Shown: positions 33,889 to 42,698 of the stretch, in pieces | Layout of the letters: every line of letters starts with the position of its first letter | Position numbering within the stretch: the stretch's first letter is position 1 | Assembly (NCBI GenBank): GCA_002494645.1 | Contig: DACE01000041.1 | Coordinates: 69,285-128,634 of the forward strand | Source of the DNA: Euryarchaeota archaeon UBA256 | Lineage (GTDB): Archaea; Thermoplasmatota; Poseidoniia; Poseidoniales; Poseidoniaceae | Length of the DNA stretch: 59,350 bases | Direction of reading: 5' to 3' | Notes under the pieces: model-generated | Seen by the model: only the letters and a program-made list of their open reading frames with translations | Databases searched by the model: none | Told to the model about the DNA's origin: nothing | Program-made: the position numbers and the translations under genes

Positions 33889-35517
33889 TCAGGCTAAATC
33901 GCTCCAATTGACTTCCGCTTCGACCATTTCAATTTCGTCAACGTCCATCTGGGCGAGTTGCAATTTACCTGACAATTCGTCGTTGACAGCGTGCCAGTAA
34001 GAATATGCTTCAAGCACCCAAATGCCGGATTCTCGTGTGCCGTTACCTGACCCCTTGACACCGCCAAAGGGCAGGTGAGCCTCTGCACCGGTCGTTGAAT
34101 TGTTGATTCCGGTCATGCCTGCTTTGATACCTGTTTTGTATCGGTAGGCCTCGAGTCGGTCGTTGGTGTAAATAGCGGAAGAGAGGCCGTATGGGCTTGC
34201 ATTCGCCAAGTGAAGAGCGTGGTCGAAATCTTTGGCTTTCACCACGGTGACGACGGGGCCAAAGATTTCCTCTTGGAAGCAATCCATATCTTCGGTCACA
34301 TCTGCAAAGACATGAGGCCACATGAAGACACCCTCCGTGGCATCGCCCATGAAATTCTCAGGTTGACTGCTGGTTGTAATTTCACCTTCGCCCCACAATT
34401 GTGTTGCTCCAGAGGCTTTTGCCATCTCGAGGCCAGTGAGGAAATCCTTCGCATACTTTGGTGACAGCATTGGGCCGTAGAGGACGTCCTTGTGAACTGA
34501 TGAGTCACCGATACGTGTTGTTTTGACTTTGGCCATGAACTTCTCCATGAAAGCGTCGTAGATTCCTTCGTGGACGATGAGATTGCCCAGACTTGTGCAG
34601 CGTTGTCCCGCAGTTCCAAAGGCGCCCCAGTATGCGCCTTCTACGGCGTTGTCAAGGTTGGCCGAGGGCATCACGACCAAGGGGTTCTTTCCACCGAGTT
34701 CAAGTGAGCATGAAACGAGGTTGCGTCCGCAGACTTCACCGATCATTTTCCCTACTTCAGTGGAGCCCGTGAACGAGATTTTGTTGACCAGACCTTCATC
34801 GACGGCGTCAACGAGGTACTGGCCAGCACCGCTACCTTTGCCGTGGACGAGGTTGATCACACCATCCGGAAGGCCAGCCTGATGCATGATGCGGGCGAGG
34901 GCAAAGGAGAGGAGCGGAGCATCTTGAGGGCTCTTCCAAACGCAGGTATTTCCGCACATTATGGCGGGGATCATCTTCCAAAAGGGAACCGCGGATGGGA
35001 AATTGCAGGCGTTGATGATACCGCAAACACCGAGCGGGCGGCGGTAGGTGAACAATTCCTTGTCAGGCAATTCTGAGTTGACCGTTTGTCCGTACAGCCG
35101 TCGCCCTTCAGACTGGAAGAAGAGGCAGGTGTCAATCGCTTCTTGGATTTCGCCCCCCGATTCTTTGAGAGTTTTACCGATTTCACGTGTTTCAAGGGCG
35201 ACAAGGTCTTCCTTGTGCTCCATCAGCAAACGGCCCATGTTGCCGATGATTTGGCCGCGGGTGGGCGCGGGCGTGGACGACCATCCTGGAAAAGCATCGT
35301 GGGCTGCATTAAGCGCAGCGTGAATGTCATCTCGAGTTGACAAGGGGAACTCGCCCAAGCAATCTGCAAGGAGGGCAGGGTTTGTGGACTGGAAGGTTTG
35401 ACCTTCGCTGGCGCTTGCCAATTGACCGTTGATGATGTTGAAGCCTCGAACTGAGGGTTTGCCGTTGGGGTTATTTGCTTGGAGGAATTCCAGACCAGTT
35501 TCAAGAACATGAACCAT
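33889..35517 (-). CDS. Aldehyde dehydrogenase, ALDH7-like
   Basis: A 542-residue NAD(P)-dependent aldehyde dehydrogenase. The Rossmann motif FTGSTEVG, the catalytic glutamate in LELGGKNP and the nucleophile cysteine in GTAGQRCTS are intact, followed by the EEIFGPVV block and the FGGVKGSG segment. The GTAGQRCT form, together with the YGPML region, is characteristic of the ALDH7/aminoadipate-semialdehyde group. A C-terminal acidic tail of about 25 residues after the usual end is an addition. The gene stands alone on its strand, with a TATAAA (reverse of 35608-35613) about 90 bases upstream. Substrate is not determined. Confidence 0.9.
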   Translation of the reverse strand: MVHVLETGLEFLQANNPNGKPSVRGFNIINGQLASASEGQTFQSTNPALLADCLGEFPLSTRDDIHAALNAAHDAFPGWSSTPAPTRGQIIGNMGRLLMEHKEDLVALETREIGKTLKESGGEIQEAIDTCLFFQSEGRRLYGQTVNSELPDKELFTYRRPLGVCGIINACNFPSAVPFWKMIPAIMCGNTCVWKSPQDAPLLSFALARIMHQAGLPDGVINLVHGKGSGAGQYLVDAVDEGLVNKISFTGSTEVGKMIGEVCGRNLVSCSLELGGKNPLVVMPSANLDNAVEGAYWGAFGTAGQRCTSLGNLIVHEGIYDAFMEKFMAKVKTTRIGDSSVHKDVLYGPMLSPKYAKDFLTGLEMAKASGATQLWGEGEITTSSQPENFMGDATEGVFMWPHVFADVTEDMDCFQEEIFGPVVTVVKAKDFDHALHLANASPYGLSSAIYTNDRLEAYRYKTGIKAGMTGINNSTTGAEAHLPFGGVKGSGNGTRESGIWVLEAYSYWHAVNDELSGKLQLAQMDVDEIEMVEAEVNWSDLA

Positions 35518-35607
35518 GAAGCAAGCGACTCATATGCGTCTCTTGAATGTGATGGCTGGCTTGAATGAAGAGGGTGTGAGAAGACTCCAGAAAAATACGG
35601 CCTCGGG

Positions 35608-35613
35608 TTTATA
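35608..35613 (-). promoter_or_regulatory. Putative TATA box of the aldehyde dehydrogenase gene
   Basis: Reverse-strand TATAAA in a divergent region, about 91 bases before the ATG at 35517, implying a leader of roughly 65 bases. Judged by eye only. Confidence 0.35.
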
Positions 35614-35668
35614 GTCCCCTGTAATGATTTCATCCTGCGAGGGGGAGTGAAACCCTGAGTGGCGTGCG

Positions 35669-35676
35669 TTAATATA
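35669..35676 (+). promoter_or_regulatory. Putative TATA box of the cdc48 gene
   Basis: TTAATATA lies 40 bases before the cdc48 ATG at 35716, which would leave a leader of about 15 bases containing the AGGAG ribosome site at 35702-35706. Judged by eye only. Confidence 0.45.
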
Positions 35677-35715
35677 CCGTCAAAGTATCAACATCATTAG
35701 ACAGGAGCGAATGTT

Positions 35716-37944
35716 ATGGCAGACAAAGATGAAACCATTGAAGTGCGCGTATCCAAAGCAATCCCATCCGATGTGGGCCACGGTAGAGCTCGCATTTCCT
35801 CGGAGATGGGCCTTGACCTGAAGCCAGGTGATATCGTTGAAATCAGCGGTGATGAACGCTCCACGGCTGCCATTTACTGGCGTAGCCGACCTGAAGATGC
35901 CAAAATGGACATCATTCGAGTCGATGGTATTATTCGCAAGAATGCAGGGGTCAGTCTCGGCGACCGTGTGACGGTTCGAAAAGTCGAAGCGAAGGAATGC
36001 ACCAAGCTGACCATATCTCCAGTGATGGCGAACAAGCAGAAGGTCAAATTTGGGCCCGGGATTGAAGGCTTTGCTAAGCGCGGTCTCGCCAAACGCCCCG
36101 TCGTTGCGGGCGATCGCATTTTCATCCCCGGCATGACCCTCTTCGCCGAAGCACTTCCGTTCGCTGTTGTCCAGACCGTTCCCAAAGGCATTGTCAAAGT
36201 CACGACCGATACTGAAATCATCATCAAAGACGAAGCCGTTGCAGAGGAAGACGTCGGCCAATCCGAAGGCATCACCTACGAAGACGTCGGAGGAATCGGA
36301 CAACAACTTCTCAAAGTCCGTGAAATGATTGAATTGCCTTTGAAGCATCCCGAATTGTTCCGCCGATTAGGCATAGACCCGCCAAAAGGCGTCCTCCTTC
36401 ACGGCCCTCCTGGTACTGGGAAAACCATGATTGCAAAGGCAGTTGCAACTGAAGTCAATGCGCATTTCAAGAGCATCAATGGTCCCGAAATCATCTCGAA
36501 GTATTACGGTGAGTCGGAGAAACAACTCAGGGAAATCTTTGATGAGGCGTCTGCCAATTCACCCGCCATCATCTTCATCGATGAAATCGACTCCATCTGT
36601 CCCAAGCGAGAAGACGTTTCTGGAGAAGTCGAACGCCGTGTTGTTGCCCAGATGCTGACGCTCATGGACGGCATGCAAGGCCGAGACAACGTCGTGGTCA
36701 TCGGAGCGACCAATCGAAGGGATGCCCTCGACCCTGCGCTTCGTCGCCCTGGTCGTTTTGACCGTGAAATTGAGATTGGCGTCCCTGACCGAGATGGACG
36801 AAGTGAAATCATGGACGTTCACACCCGGCAAATGCCAATTTCGGACGACTTTGACATTTCATGGGTGCTCGACAATACCTACGGCTTCGTCGGCGCAGAC
36901 CTTGCCGCACTGGTTCGTGAAGCCGCCATGCGTGCTCTTCGCCGATACCTGCCTGAAATCGACCTTGAAGAAGAAACTCTACCTCCAGAGGTACTTGAGA
37001 AGATGGAAGTTTGCATGGATGACTTCAAAGAGGCCATCCGTGATGTTGAACCTTCAGCTCTCCGTGAAATTTATGTTGAAGTTCCTGAAGTATCTTGGGA
37101 AGAAGTCGGTGGCCTTCTCGAGGTCAAAGACCGTCTCAAAGAATCGGTTGAATGGCCGCTCACAAAGCCAGAACTCTTCGACCATTTCGGCATTAAGCCA
37201 CCTCGAGGTATTGTTCTCTTCGGAGCACCAGGTACAGGCAAAACCCTGCTCGCCAAGGCCATTGCCAATGAAGCACAGGCCAACTTCATCAGCATCAAGG
37301 GTCCGGAATTGATTTCGAAGTGGGTCGGAGAATCTGAACGTGCAATTCGTGAAATTTTCAAGAAAGCCAAACAATCCTCCCCGTCCATCATTTTCTTGGA
37401 TGAATTTGAATCCATCGCGAGCATGCGCAGCGGCGGGACAGCCTCTGAGGGAAGCGATGTAGGGAACCGCGTCGTGAATCAGTTGTTGGCGAGTATGGAT
37501 GGTGTTGAATCGCTTGATGGCGTGATCATCGTGGCAGCCACCAACCGTCCCGAAATGATTGACCCCGCACTCTTGCGCAGTGGCCGTTTCGAGCGGGTCT
37601 TGCACGTACCACCACCCGATGCAGGCGCCCGAGAAGCCATCTTTGCCATTCATTCCGAAGGCATGCCGCTGAGTAAATTCTCTTTCAAGGACATCTTGAC
37701 TGGGATGGATGGGTTCACTGGAGCAGACATTGAAGCAGTTTGTCGTGAAGCAGCGCTCATCTGTATGCGTGCCAACAAAAAGAAGGTCACAAAGGCACAC
37801 TTTGAAGAAGCCATTTCTCGAGTCCGACCCACCGTCACGCCCGACATGCTGGAATACTATCAAAAGATGGAAACTCGGCTGACATCGGGCTTGACCAACA
37901 TCAAGCGCAACCGAGACTTCAGTCGCGGTATGGAAACGATGTGA
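35716..37944 (+). CDS. CDC48/VAT-type AAA+ unfoldase
   Basis: A 742-residue hexameric ATPase that unfolds proteins, in archaea often for the proteasome. An N-domain of about 190 residues is followed by two AAA rings. D1 has Walker A GPPGTGKT (230-237), Walker B IIFIDEIDSI, the pore loop SKYYGES and the arginine-finger region RPGRFDRE. D2 has Walker A GAPGTGKT (503-510), the pore loop SKWVGES and the SRH segment RSGRFERV. The D2 Walker B is IIFLDEFESI instead of the usual DEIDAI. No HbYX proteasome-docking motif is seen at the end (METM). It starts the plus-strand cluster with the PRC-barrel, DUF4350 and DUF58 genes. Confidence 0.96.
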   Translation: MADKDETIEVRVSKAIPSDVGHGRARISSEMGLDLKPGDIVEISGDERSTAAIYWRSRPEDAKMDIIRVDGIIRKNAGVSLGDRVTVRKVEAKECTKLTISPVMANKQKVKFGPGIEGFAKRGLAKRPVVAGDRIFIPGMTLFAEALPFAVVQTVPKGIVKVTTDTEIIIKDEAVAEEDVGQSEGITYEDVGGIGQQLLKVREMIELPLKHPELFRRLGIDPPKGVLLHGPPGTGKTMIAKAVATEVNAHFKSINGPEIISKYYGESEKQLREIFDEASANSPAIIFIDEIDSICPKREDVSGEVERRVVAQMLTLMDGMQGRDNVVVIGATNRRDALDPALRRPGRFDREIEIGVPDRDGRSEIMDVHTRQMPISDDFDISWVLDNTYGFVGADLAALVREAAMRALRRYLPEIDLEEETLPPEVLEKMEVCMDDFKEAIRDVEPSALREIYVEVPEVSWEEVGGLLEVKDRLKESVEWPLTKPELFDHFGIKPPRGIVLFGAPGTGKTLLAKAIANEAQANFISIKGPELISKWVGESERAIREIFKKAKQSSPSIIFLDEFESIASMRSGGTASEGSDVGNRVVNQLLASMDGVESLDGVIIVAATNRPEMIDPALLRSGRFERVLHVPPPDAGAREAIFAIHSEGMPLSKFSFKDILTGMDGFTGADIEAVCREAALICMRANKKKVTKAHFEEAISRVRPTVTPDMLEYYQKMETRLTSGLTNIKRNRDFSRGMETM

Positions 37945-38011
37945 TGTTCGTCAACCAACCGACGCATTCAAGGGATTCCTTCACCCGATGTTCAACAACG
38001 GGGTGATATCC

Positions 38012-38251
38012 ATGGCAATCTTCGGACGGGAAGTGATTGGAAGAGAAGTGGTTGACCGGACAGGGGCTCTTCTCGGCCGCCTCACGGACATTCATTTCGA
38101 TCTCAATACAGGCATGCTCAGCGACTTGGTCGTGAGTGTTGAAGCCACGGTTGACCCATCAGCGCTTCCATTTGAGCATGATGAAAGCACGGTGAAAATC
38201 CCTTCCTCATCGATTTCGAGAATCGCTGCAAAAATACACCTCAATCAATGA
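38012..38251 (+). CDS. PRC-barrel domain protein
   Basis: A 79-residue single-domain protein. FGREVIGREVVDRTGALLGRLTDIHFDLNTGMLSDLVV is the PRC-barrel pattern, with GALLGRLTDI matching the conserved turn. ATG 38012 follows a GGTGA element (38003-38007); an upstream in-frame codon at 37988 is less likely. PRC-barrel proteins bind partners, and in some archaea they act in FtsZ-based cell division. Here the gene lies 67 bases after cdc48, so a partner role with the AAA ATPase is possible but not shown. Confidence 0.85.
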   Translation: MAIFGREVIGREVVDRTGALLGRLTDIHFDLNTGMLSDLVVSVEATVDPSALPFEHDESTVKIPSSSISRIAAKIHLNQ

Positions 38252-38348
38252 ATTGCGCTTGAATGTGGATGAGCATTTTATCCACGAAGGTGGACAACCT
38301 TCTAAAGTCATAGGAGCCCGTGTTGATTTGGGAACAGTCTCCCTCGTG

Positions 38349-39968
38349 ATGTACATGCTTGGACTCCCCACCAACTTCAATGCTCGTAGGCTCGCCCTGC
38401 AAGCTTCGTTTTGGGCAGTTATGCTGATTCTGCTTCTCACGATTATGTCCAATTTCATTAACATCAGCGCCACCAACCAACTTTCGGCCTATGACGATGA
38501 TTGGAACGACATGTCGGCTTTCCGAGAAGATATCCGCACCATGGACATCGAGACTCGCTCGCTGGTGAGCAGTCCGCTTTTGCTTGCCGATATCGAGGAT
38601 CCACGAAACACGACCTATGTCTTGGCGGGGGTAGAACGAGATACGCTTACTCTGCCCCAATTTGACGAAGATGGCTTCATCACCATCGCTTCAGGAAACG
38701 GATTTTCCCCTTCAGAAATCAATGCTATCGTCGAATTTGTTGAAGCAGGCGGTACCGCTTTGGTCCTCGAAGATTACGGATACGCAAATACCATCGCAGA
38801 AGCATTTGGAATTCGCTACACCGGCGAACAAGTCTTCGACACAACCTATGTCGCAGAACTGGATTACAATTACATCTGGATGTGTGTCCAATCCAATCCT
38901 TGTGGCATGAACGGTACTGAAGTGGACCCAACAACCCTCTCCACGCACAGTCGTTGGGGTGTTCCCGATGGAATAGGAGAACATCCCTGCGCCAAACTCG
39001 ACGGCCAAAGTCTGAGCGAATCCCAAGCCGGCTTATGCGCTCACCATCTCGTGGGCGGTATTCTTGAATACAATGCAACCTACCAAATGTTGCTCAATAA
39101 CATCACAGGACTCGAGGTGATTCCGGGAGTTCGTGGTCCGTTGACGGAGGTTGCTGTTCGCGCAATGACCAGCAATGAAGCAACTGTTGACGTCAACGGT
39201 GATGGAGAAATTTGGGTCGGAAACGAAATCACTCCTGAAACTCCTGACCGCTGGGGGCAATTCAATCTCAGCATCGAAGCCTGTGCCAGGGCAAGTTGCA
39301 CGCCCGGTGACGGGGGACGTGTATTGTTCATCTCAGACGGGTCAGCACTCATCAATGCCATGTATGATTATGAAGGATTCAACGATGGTGAGTACGGGGA
39401 AACTGCGACCTTGATGCCCGAGAACGATAATCGGAAATGGGCGCTTGATTTCATCGCAGAAGCCCTAATGAGCGACCTTGTCGGTGAGGAAGGACAGCCT
39501 GCGGAAAACGCCATGGTCATCTTTGATGAATCACGCCACCCCCAAAGCGCATTGGCTGCTGATTCTTACAATACCGTGTACTTCCTTCTGGTATACTTCA
39601 CCGGAGAAGGTCTTGCCATGCTTCTCCTCTTCCTGATTCTGTTCATTACCTTTGAAGCGGTGCTCATTAAGAAGCGAGACCCAGAGCCATGGCGCCACGT
39701 CTTCAGCATCATCTACTATGGATTTGGTGATGCGAATCGCTATGCATATTATTCCAAGGTCGAAAAAATCCGTCAGGTCTTCCTCTCAAAGGTTCGCAAT
39801 CAGAACGGTTTGAACCGTGAAGAATTCCAAGCGATGAAGGCCAACGAACTCGTTTCCATGATCAATGACCCGGTTTTGGCTAAATTCGCCGTTGAGGCAA
39901 GCAACCGATACACGCTTGAACAAACGGTTGCTCTGGTCAAACGAATCAAGGCGTGGGGACGTCAGTGA
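38349..39968 (+). CDS. DUF4350-like membrane protein
   Basis: A 539-residue protein. One transmembrane helix near the start (ASFWAVMLILLLTIM) is followed by a large extracytoplasmic domain (about 50-395), with a second helix around FTGEGLAMLLLFLILFITFEAV near residue 430 and a cytoplasmic C-terminal part. The pattern and the TM plus VIFDESRHPQSALA region match the DUF4350 family that is often encoded with DUF58 proteins. ATG 38349 is chosen; an in-frame TTG at 38253 would abut the PRC-barrel stop. The DUF58 gene follows after 9 bases. The biochemical function of the family is not established. Confidence 0.75.
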   Translation: MYMLGLPTNFNARRLALQASFWAVMLILLLTIMSNFINISATNQLSAYDDDWNDMSAFREDIRTMDIETRSLVSSPLLLADIEDPRNTTYVLAGVERDTLTLPQFDEDGFITIASGNGFSPSEINAIVEFVEAGGTALVLEDYGYANTIAEAFGIRYTGEQVFDTTYVAELDYNYIWMCVQSNPCGMNGTEVDPTTLSTHSRWGVPDGIGEHPCAKLDGQSLSESQAGLCAHHLVGGILEYNATYQMLLNNITGLEVIPGVRGPLTEVAVRAMTSNEATVDVNGDGEIWVGNEITPETPDRWGQFNLSIEACARASCTPGDGGRVLFISDGSALINAMYDYEGFNDGEYGETATLMPENDNRKWALDFIAEALMSDLVGEEGQPAENAMVIFDESRHPQSALAADSYNTVYFLLVYFTGEGLAMLLLFLILFITFEAVLIKKRDPEPWRHVFSIIYYGFGDANRYAYYSKVEKIRQVFLSKVRNQNGLNREEFQAMKANELVSMINDPVLAKFAVEASNRYTLEQTVALVKRIKAWGRQ

Positions 39969-39977
39969 GGTGGTATC

Positions 39978-41231
39978 ATGTGGACTCGTAAGGCAGCATT
40001 CACCTTCACTGGAGGAATTGCGCTGGTTCTGATTGGAATGATGATTTCCAATCAACAAATGATGATTCTCGGGCTGAGTCTTGTCGCCTTTATCGTGGTG
40101 AATTCATGGATTTCAGGCCACGGCGACGTTGAAGTCCAGCGGACACTTTCCGCTGACAACCTGTACAAGGGCGATGACCTCTATGTTGAATTGCTGGTGA
40201 CAAACCGTAGCAATCGGAAAACACAGATGCTCGACATTTACGATAATATTCCTCATGAAATGAAGTTGCGAAGCGGGCTCAATCAAATGCAATTGAACCT
40301 CAAACCAGGAGAAAGTGCCCGAATTCGCTATGTTTTACGTTGCCCCCTGCGCGGTCACTATTCCATCGGTCCTGTATCGCTACGTGCTCGTAACACCTTC
40401 AACTTAGGCGTTGAAGAGATGTACGTCGACCATCACAGCGATATCGTGATCTTCCCACAAATCAAAGACATTGAAGAGGCATTTTTGCGCAGTCGAACCC
40501 CGAAAATGTACACGGGCGCTACCACCTTGAGAACTCCGGGGCAAGGCTCAGAATTTTATTCTCTGCGAGAATATGTACCTGGTGACCCGTTCAAGAACAT
40601 CAATTGGAAAGCCTACGCTCGCACAGGTGAGTTGATGGTCAACGAAAAATGCCGAGATGCAGTCACCGACCTGTTCTTGATTTTGGACAGTCGTGACTTG
40701 GCACGCATAGGAACGGTTCTCAAGAATCCTCTCGAGATGGGGACGGTTTCAGCAGCAAGTCTAGCAGCCTTCTTTTTACAACGCCGCGACTCGGTTGCTC
40801 TGGCGATTTATGACGAGAAACTCTCCTATCTCCCACCCGATACTGGCGATAAGCAGTATTTCAAAATCCTCAGTGCCTTGGCGGGAGTGACGCCCAAGGG
40901 AGAAATGCCCCTCCAAGCTGTTACCAATTCGTTGAGCGGTCGCTTTAGCAGGGGAAGCCCAGTCTTCATCATCTCCTCATGTGAAGGAGACGGAACCGTT
41001 CCTGCTGCCGTACGTGACTTGGTAGGACGCGGTCACGAAGTGACGGTCCTTTCTCCTTCCAGCGTTGACTTCGAACGCTTGGTAAGCCGTATTCCTCGTA
41101 TGTCCTATGAAGTCTTGAAACTTGAACGGCAAAACCGTTTGACAACCTTGGCAGGGTCAGGCGCACAAGTCATCGATTGGATGCCAGACATGGATTTGTC
41201 ACAGGCACTGATGCAGGTAAGGGGGTATTGA
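39978..41231 (+). CDS. DUF58 domain protein
   Basis: A 417-residue protein. Two N-terminal transmembrane helices (about 5-45) lead to a beta-domain and then to the DUF58 core with the signature EYVPGDPFKNINWKAYARTGELMVNE. A von Willebrand A-like region follows, with DLFLILDSRD in the MIDAS-like position. DUF58 proteins are usually found with a MoxR AAA+ ATPase and may assemble or maintain membrane or protein complexes. Here no MoxR is encoded nearby. GAGGTGG precedes the ATG, 9 bases after the previous gene; the next gene starts 1 base after its stop. Confidence 0.88.
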   Translation: MWTRKAAFTFTGGIALVLIGMMISNQQMMILGLSLVAFIVVNSWISGHGDVEVQRTLSADNLYKGDDLYVELLVTNRSNRKTQMLDIYDNIPHEMKLRSGLNQMQLNLKPGESARIRYVLRCPLRGHYSIGPVSLRARNTFNLGVEEMYVDHHSDIVIFPQIKDIEEAFLRSRTPKMYTGATTLRTPGQGSEFYSLREYVPGDPFKNINWKAYARTGELMVNEKCRDAVTDLFLILDSRDLARIGTVLKNPLEMGTVSAASLAAFFLQRRDSVALAIYDEKLSYLPPDTGDKQYFKILSALAGVTPKGEMPLQAVTNSLSGRFSRGSPVFIISSCEGDGTVPAAVRDLVGRGHEVTVLSPSSVDFERLVSRIPRMSYEVLKLERQNRLTTLAGSGAQVIDWMPDMDLSQALMQVRGY

Positions 41232-41232
41232 G

Positions 41233-42450
41233 ATGGCAGGCGAAGTCGGTCTTCAGTCAGATGTCCTCTTTGAGGGAACGGCTCGTCCACGTACGCTGCA
41301 TCTCAAGAACCTGCGTCGTCAATGGCAAATCATCACGCTCCAAGTGGTTGCAACGGTTGCACTGATTGGAATGTATCTCGAGGTAGTCTCGACTTATGTC
41401 GTGGGCTCTATCGACCATACGATTCTTTTCGACACCATCGAATTGCTCATTTCTGACCAACTCCCCCTAGGCGATTGGCTCACCGGTGAGGGGCGTTCTG
41501 GCCTGGCTCGCTTCTTCGTTCCTATGGTCCTCGGTTTGAGTCTCGGTGGTGCGATGGCTTTCCTCGCGTTCCAAACGCCAAAAGTTCAACAGCGCATCAA
41601 ATTGGGCTTTATTGTTGGTTTGATTGTCTTGCTCATCGGCCGACTCACGCTCTCATGGTTTGCTGGCATGCTGTTTTCCTTTGACTTACGGCTGCCTACG
41701 GATTCAGAATTGCAAACGCTGCAGTGGCCGTTATTGATGATCATGTCGTTGTTGATCATGTTCATTTATCTCCTACCCGTTATTATGGGTACTCGTGGAA
41801 TTTGGGGTCTGTCCCGCCGTTCCATTGCATGGGCTATCGGTTTCACGCTTCTATTCCTGGGCATCCACGCCATTTTGACCTTCCCTCTCATCAAATCACA
41901 ATTGGGTTCCTACGGGGGTACTCTCGCCGTCCTCGAAAGTCAAACATCAGACCCCACCATCGGTTTGTTCGGGCTTAAATTGGTGACGAAAGAACAATTC
42001 AATCTCATCCTCATTGCCGTTTTGATCATGGTCTTTCAAGAAGCAAGTTACGGCGTCATCCGCAATTTAGAATACGCCTTTCGTCTTCCTGAATCCTGCA
42101 AGCGAGACCCAGAATACGTTCGCCAAATGGACAACGTTCTCAACACACACCTGAGGCACACATTCCTCTTCCTCGGATTAACTGGAGTCGCTACCATGGT
42201 TGCTCTTGGCTTCCACAAGGTCCTGCTGACCATCGTATCGGACACGACAGGCAGTCAATGGGCAGGCCAAGTCTCGGAGTCGATTGAACTCACGCTCACG
42301 TATGGTTTGGTCATCTCTGCATTGCTTTTCTTGAGCCTCATGGCCGTACTACGTTTCTTTATTCCATGGCAGCGCGTGATTGGATTGATTCAATCGCGAA
42401 GCAATCCTGTTGAACCTGAGCCTGCCTCAAAAGACTTCAGTCAATTATGA
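41233..42450 (+). CDS. Polytopic membrane protein of the DUF58 cluster
   Basis: A 405-residue protein with about eight hydrophobic helices, beginning near residue 33, and short loops. The C-terminus is hydrophilic (ending in EPEPASKDFSQL). I do not recognise the family. It follows the DUF58 stop directly and its end overlaps the convergent small membrane-protein gene by 6 bases, so it closes the five-gene cdc48-PRC-DUF4350-DUF58 unit. By position it probably works at the membrane with the DUF58 protein. Confidence 0.75.
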   Translation: MAGEVGLQSDVLFEGTARPRTLHLKNLRRQWQIITLQVVATVALIGMYLEVVSTYVVGSIDHTILFDTIELLISDQLPLGDWLTGEGRSGLARFFVPMVLGLSLGGAMAFLAFQTPKVQQRIKLGFIVGLIVLLIGRLTLSWFAGMLFSFDLRLPTDSELQTLQWPLLMIMSLLIMFIYLLPVIMGTRGIWGLSRRSIAWAIGFTLLFLGIHAILTFPLIKSQLGSYGGTLAVLESQTSDPTIGLFGLKLVTKEQFNLILIAVLIMVFQEASYGVIRNLEYAFRLPESCKRDPEYVRQMDNVLNTHLRHTFLFLGLTGVATMVALGFHKVLLTIVSDTTGSQWAGQVSESIELTLTYGLVISALLFLSLMAVLRFFIPWQRVIGLIQSRSNPVEPEPASKDFSQL

Positions 42451-42687
42451 GCGTAGTCGTGCTTGAACAAAGCGCCCCATCGATTCAACAGTAGCGAGCA
42501 AGGCCAAAGGAAAGAGGATGTAGGCTACCGCTGGGCCCATCAACGCATGGTCAACCGCCCTGTTGAGGTCGGACGAATACAGAGCGAACAATACGATTGC
42601 AACAAGCAGCAATATACGCTCAATCCATAGAGGATATGCCTTTTCACGCTCTTCGGTTCGTCCCATGAGCGTCATCGCTTCGGTCAT
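42445..42687 (-). CDS. Small two-helix membrane protein
   Basis: An 80-residue protein with two hydrophobic helices (about 23-42 and 52-75). The ATG at 42687 has an ideal GAGGTGG element just upstream, lying across the stop of the giant coiled-coil gene; an in-frame TTG at 42702 would overlap that gene. It is the last gene of the Roadblock operon and may anchor the complex in the membrane, an inference from operon position only. The 3' end overlaps the convergent gene by 6 bases. Confidence 0.7.
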   Translation of the reverse strand: MTEAMTLMGRTEEREKAYPLWIERILLLVAIVLFALYSSDLNRAVDHALMGPAVAYILFPLALLATVESMGRFVQARLRS

Positions 42688-42698
42688 GATTGGCCACC

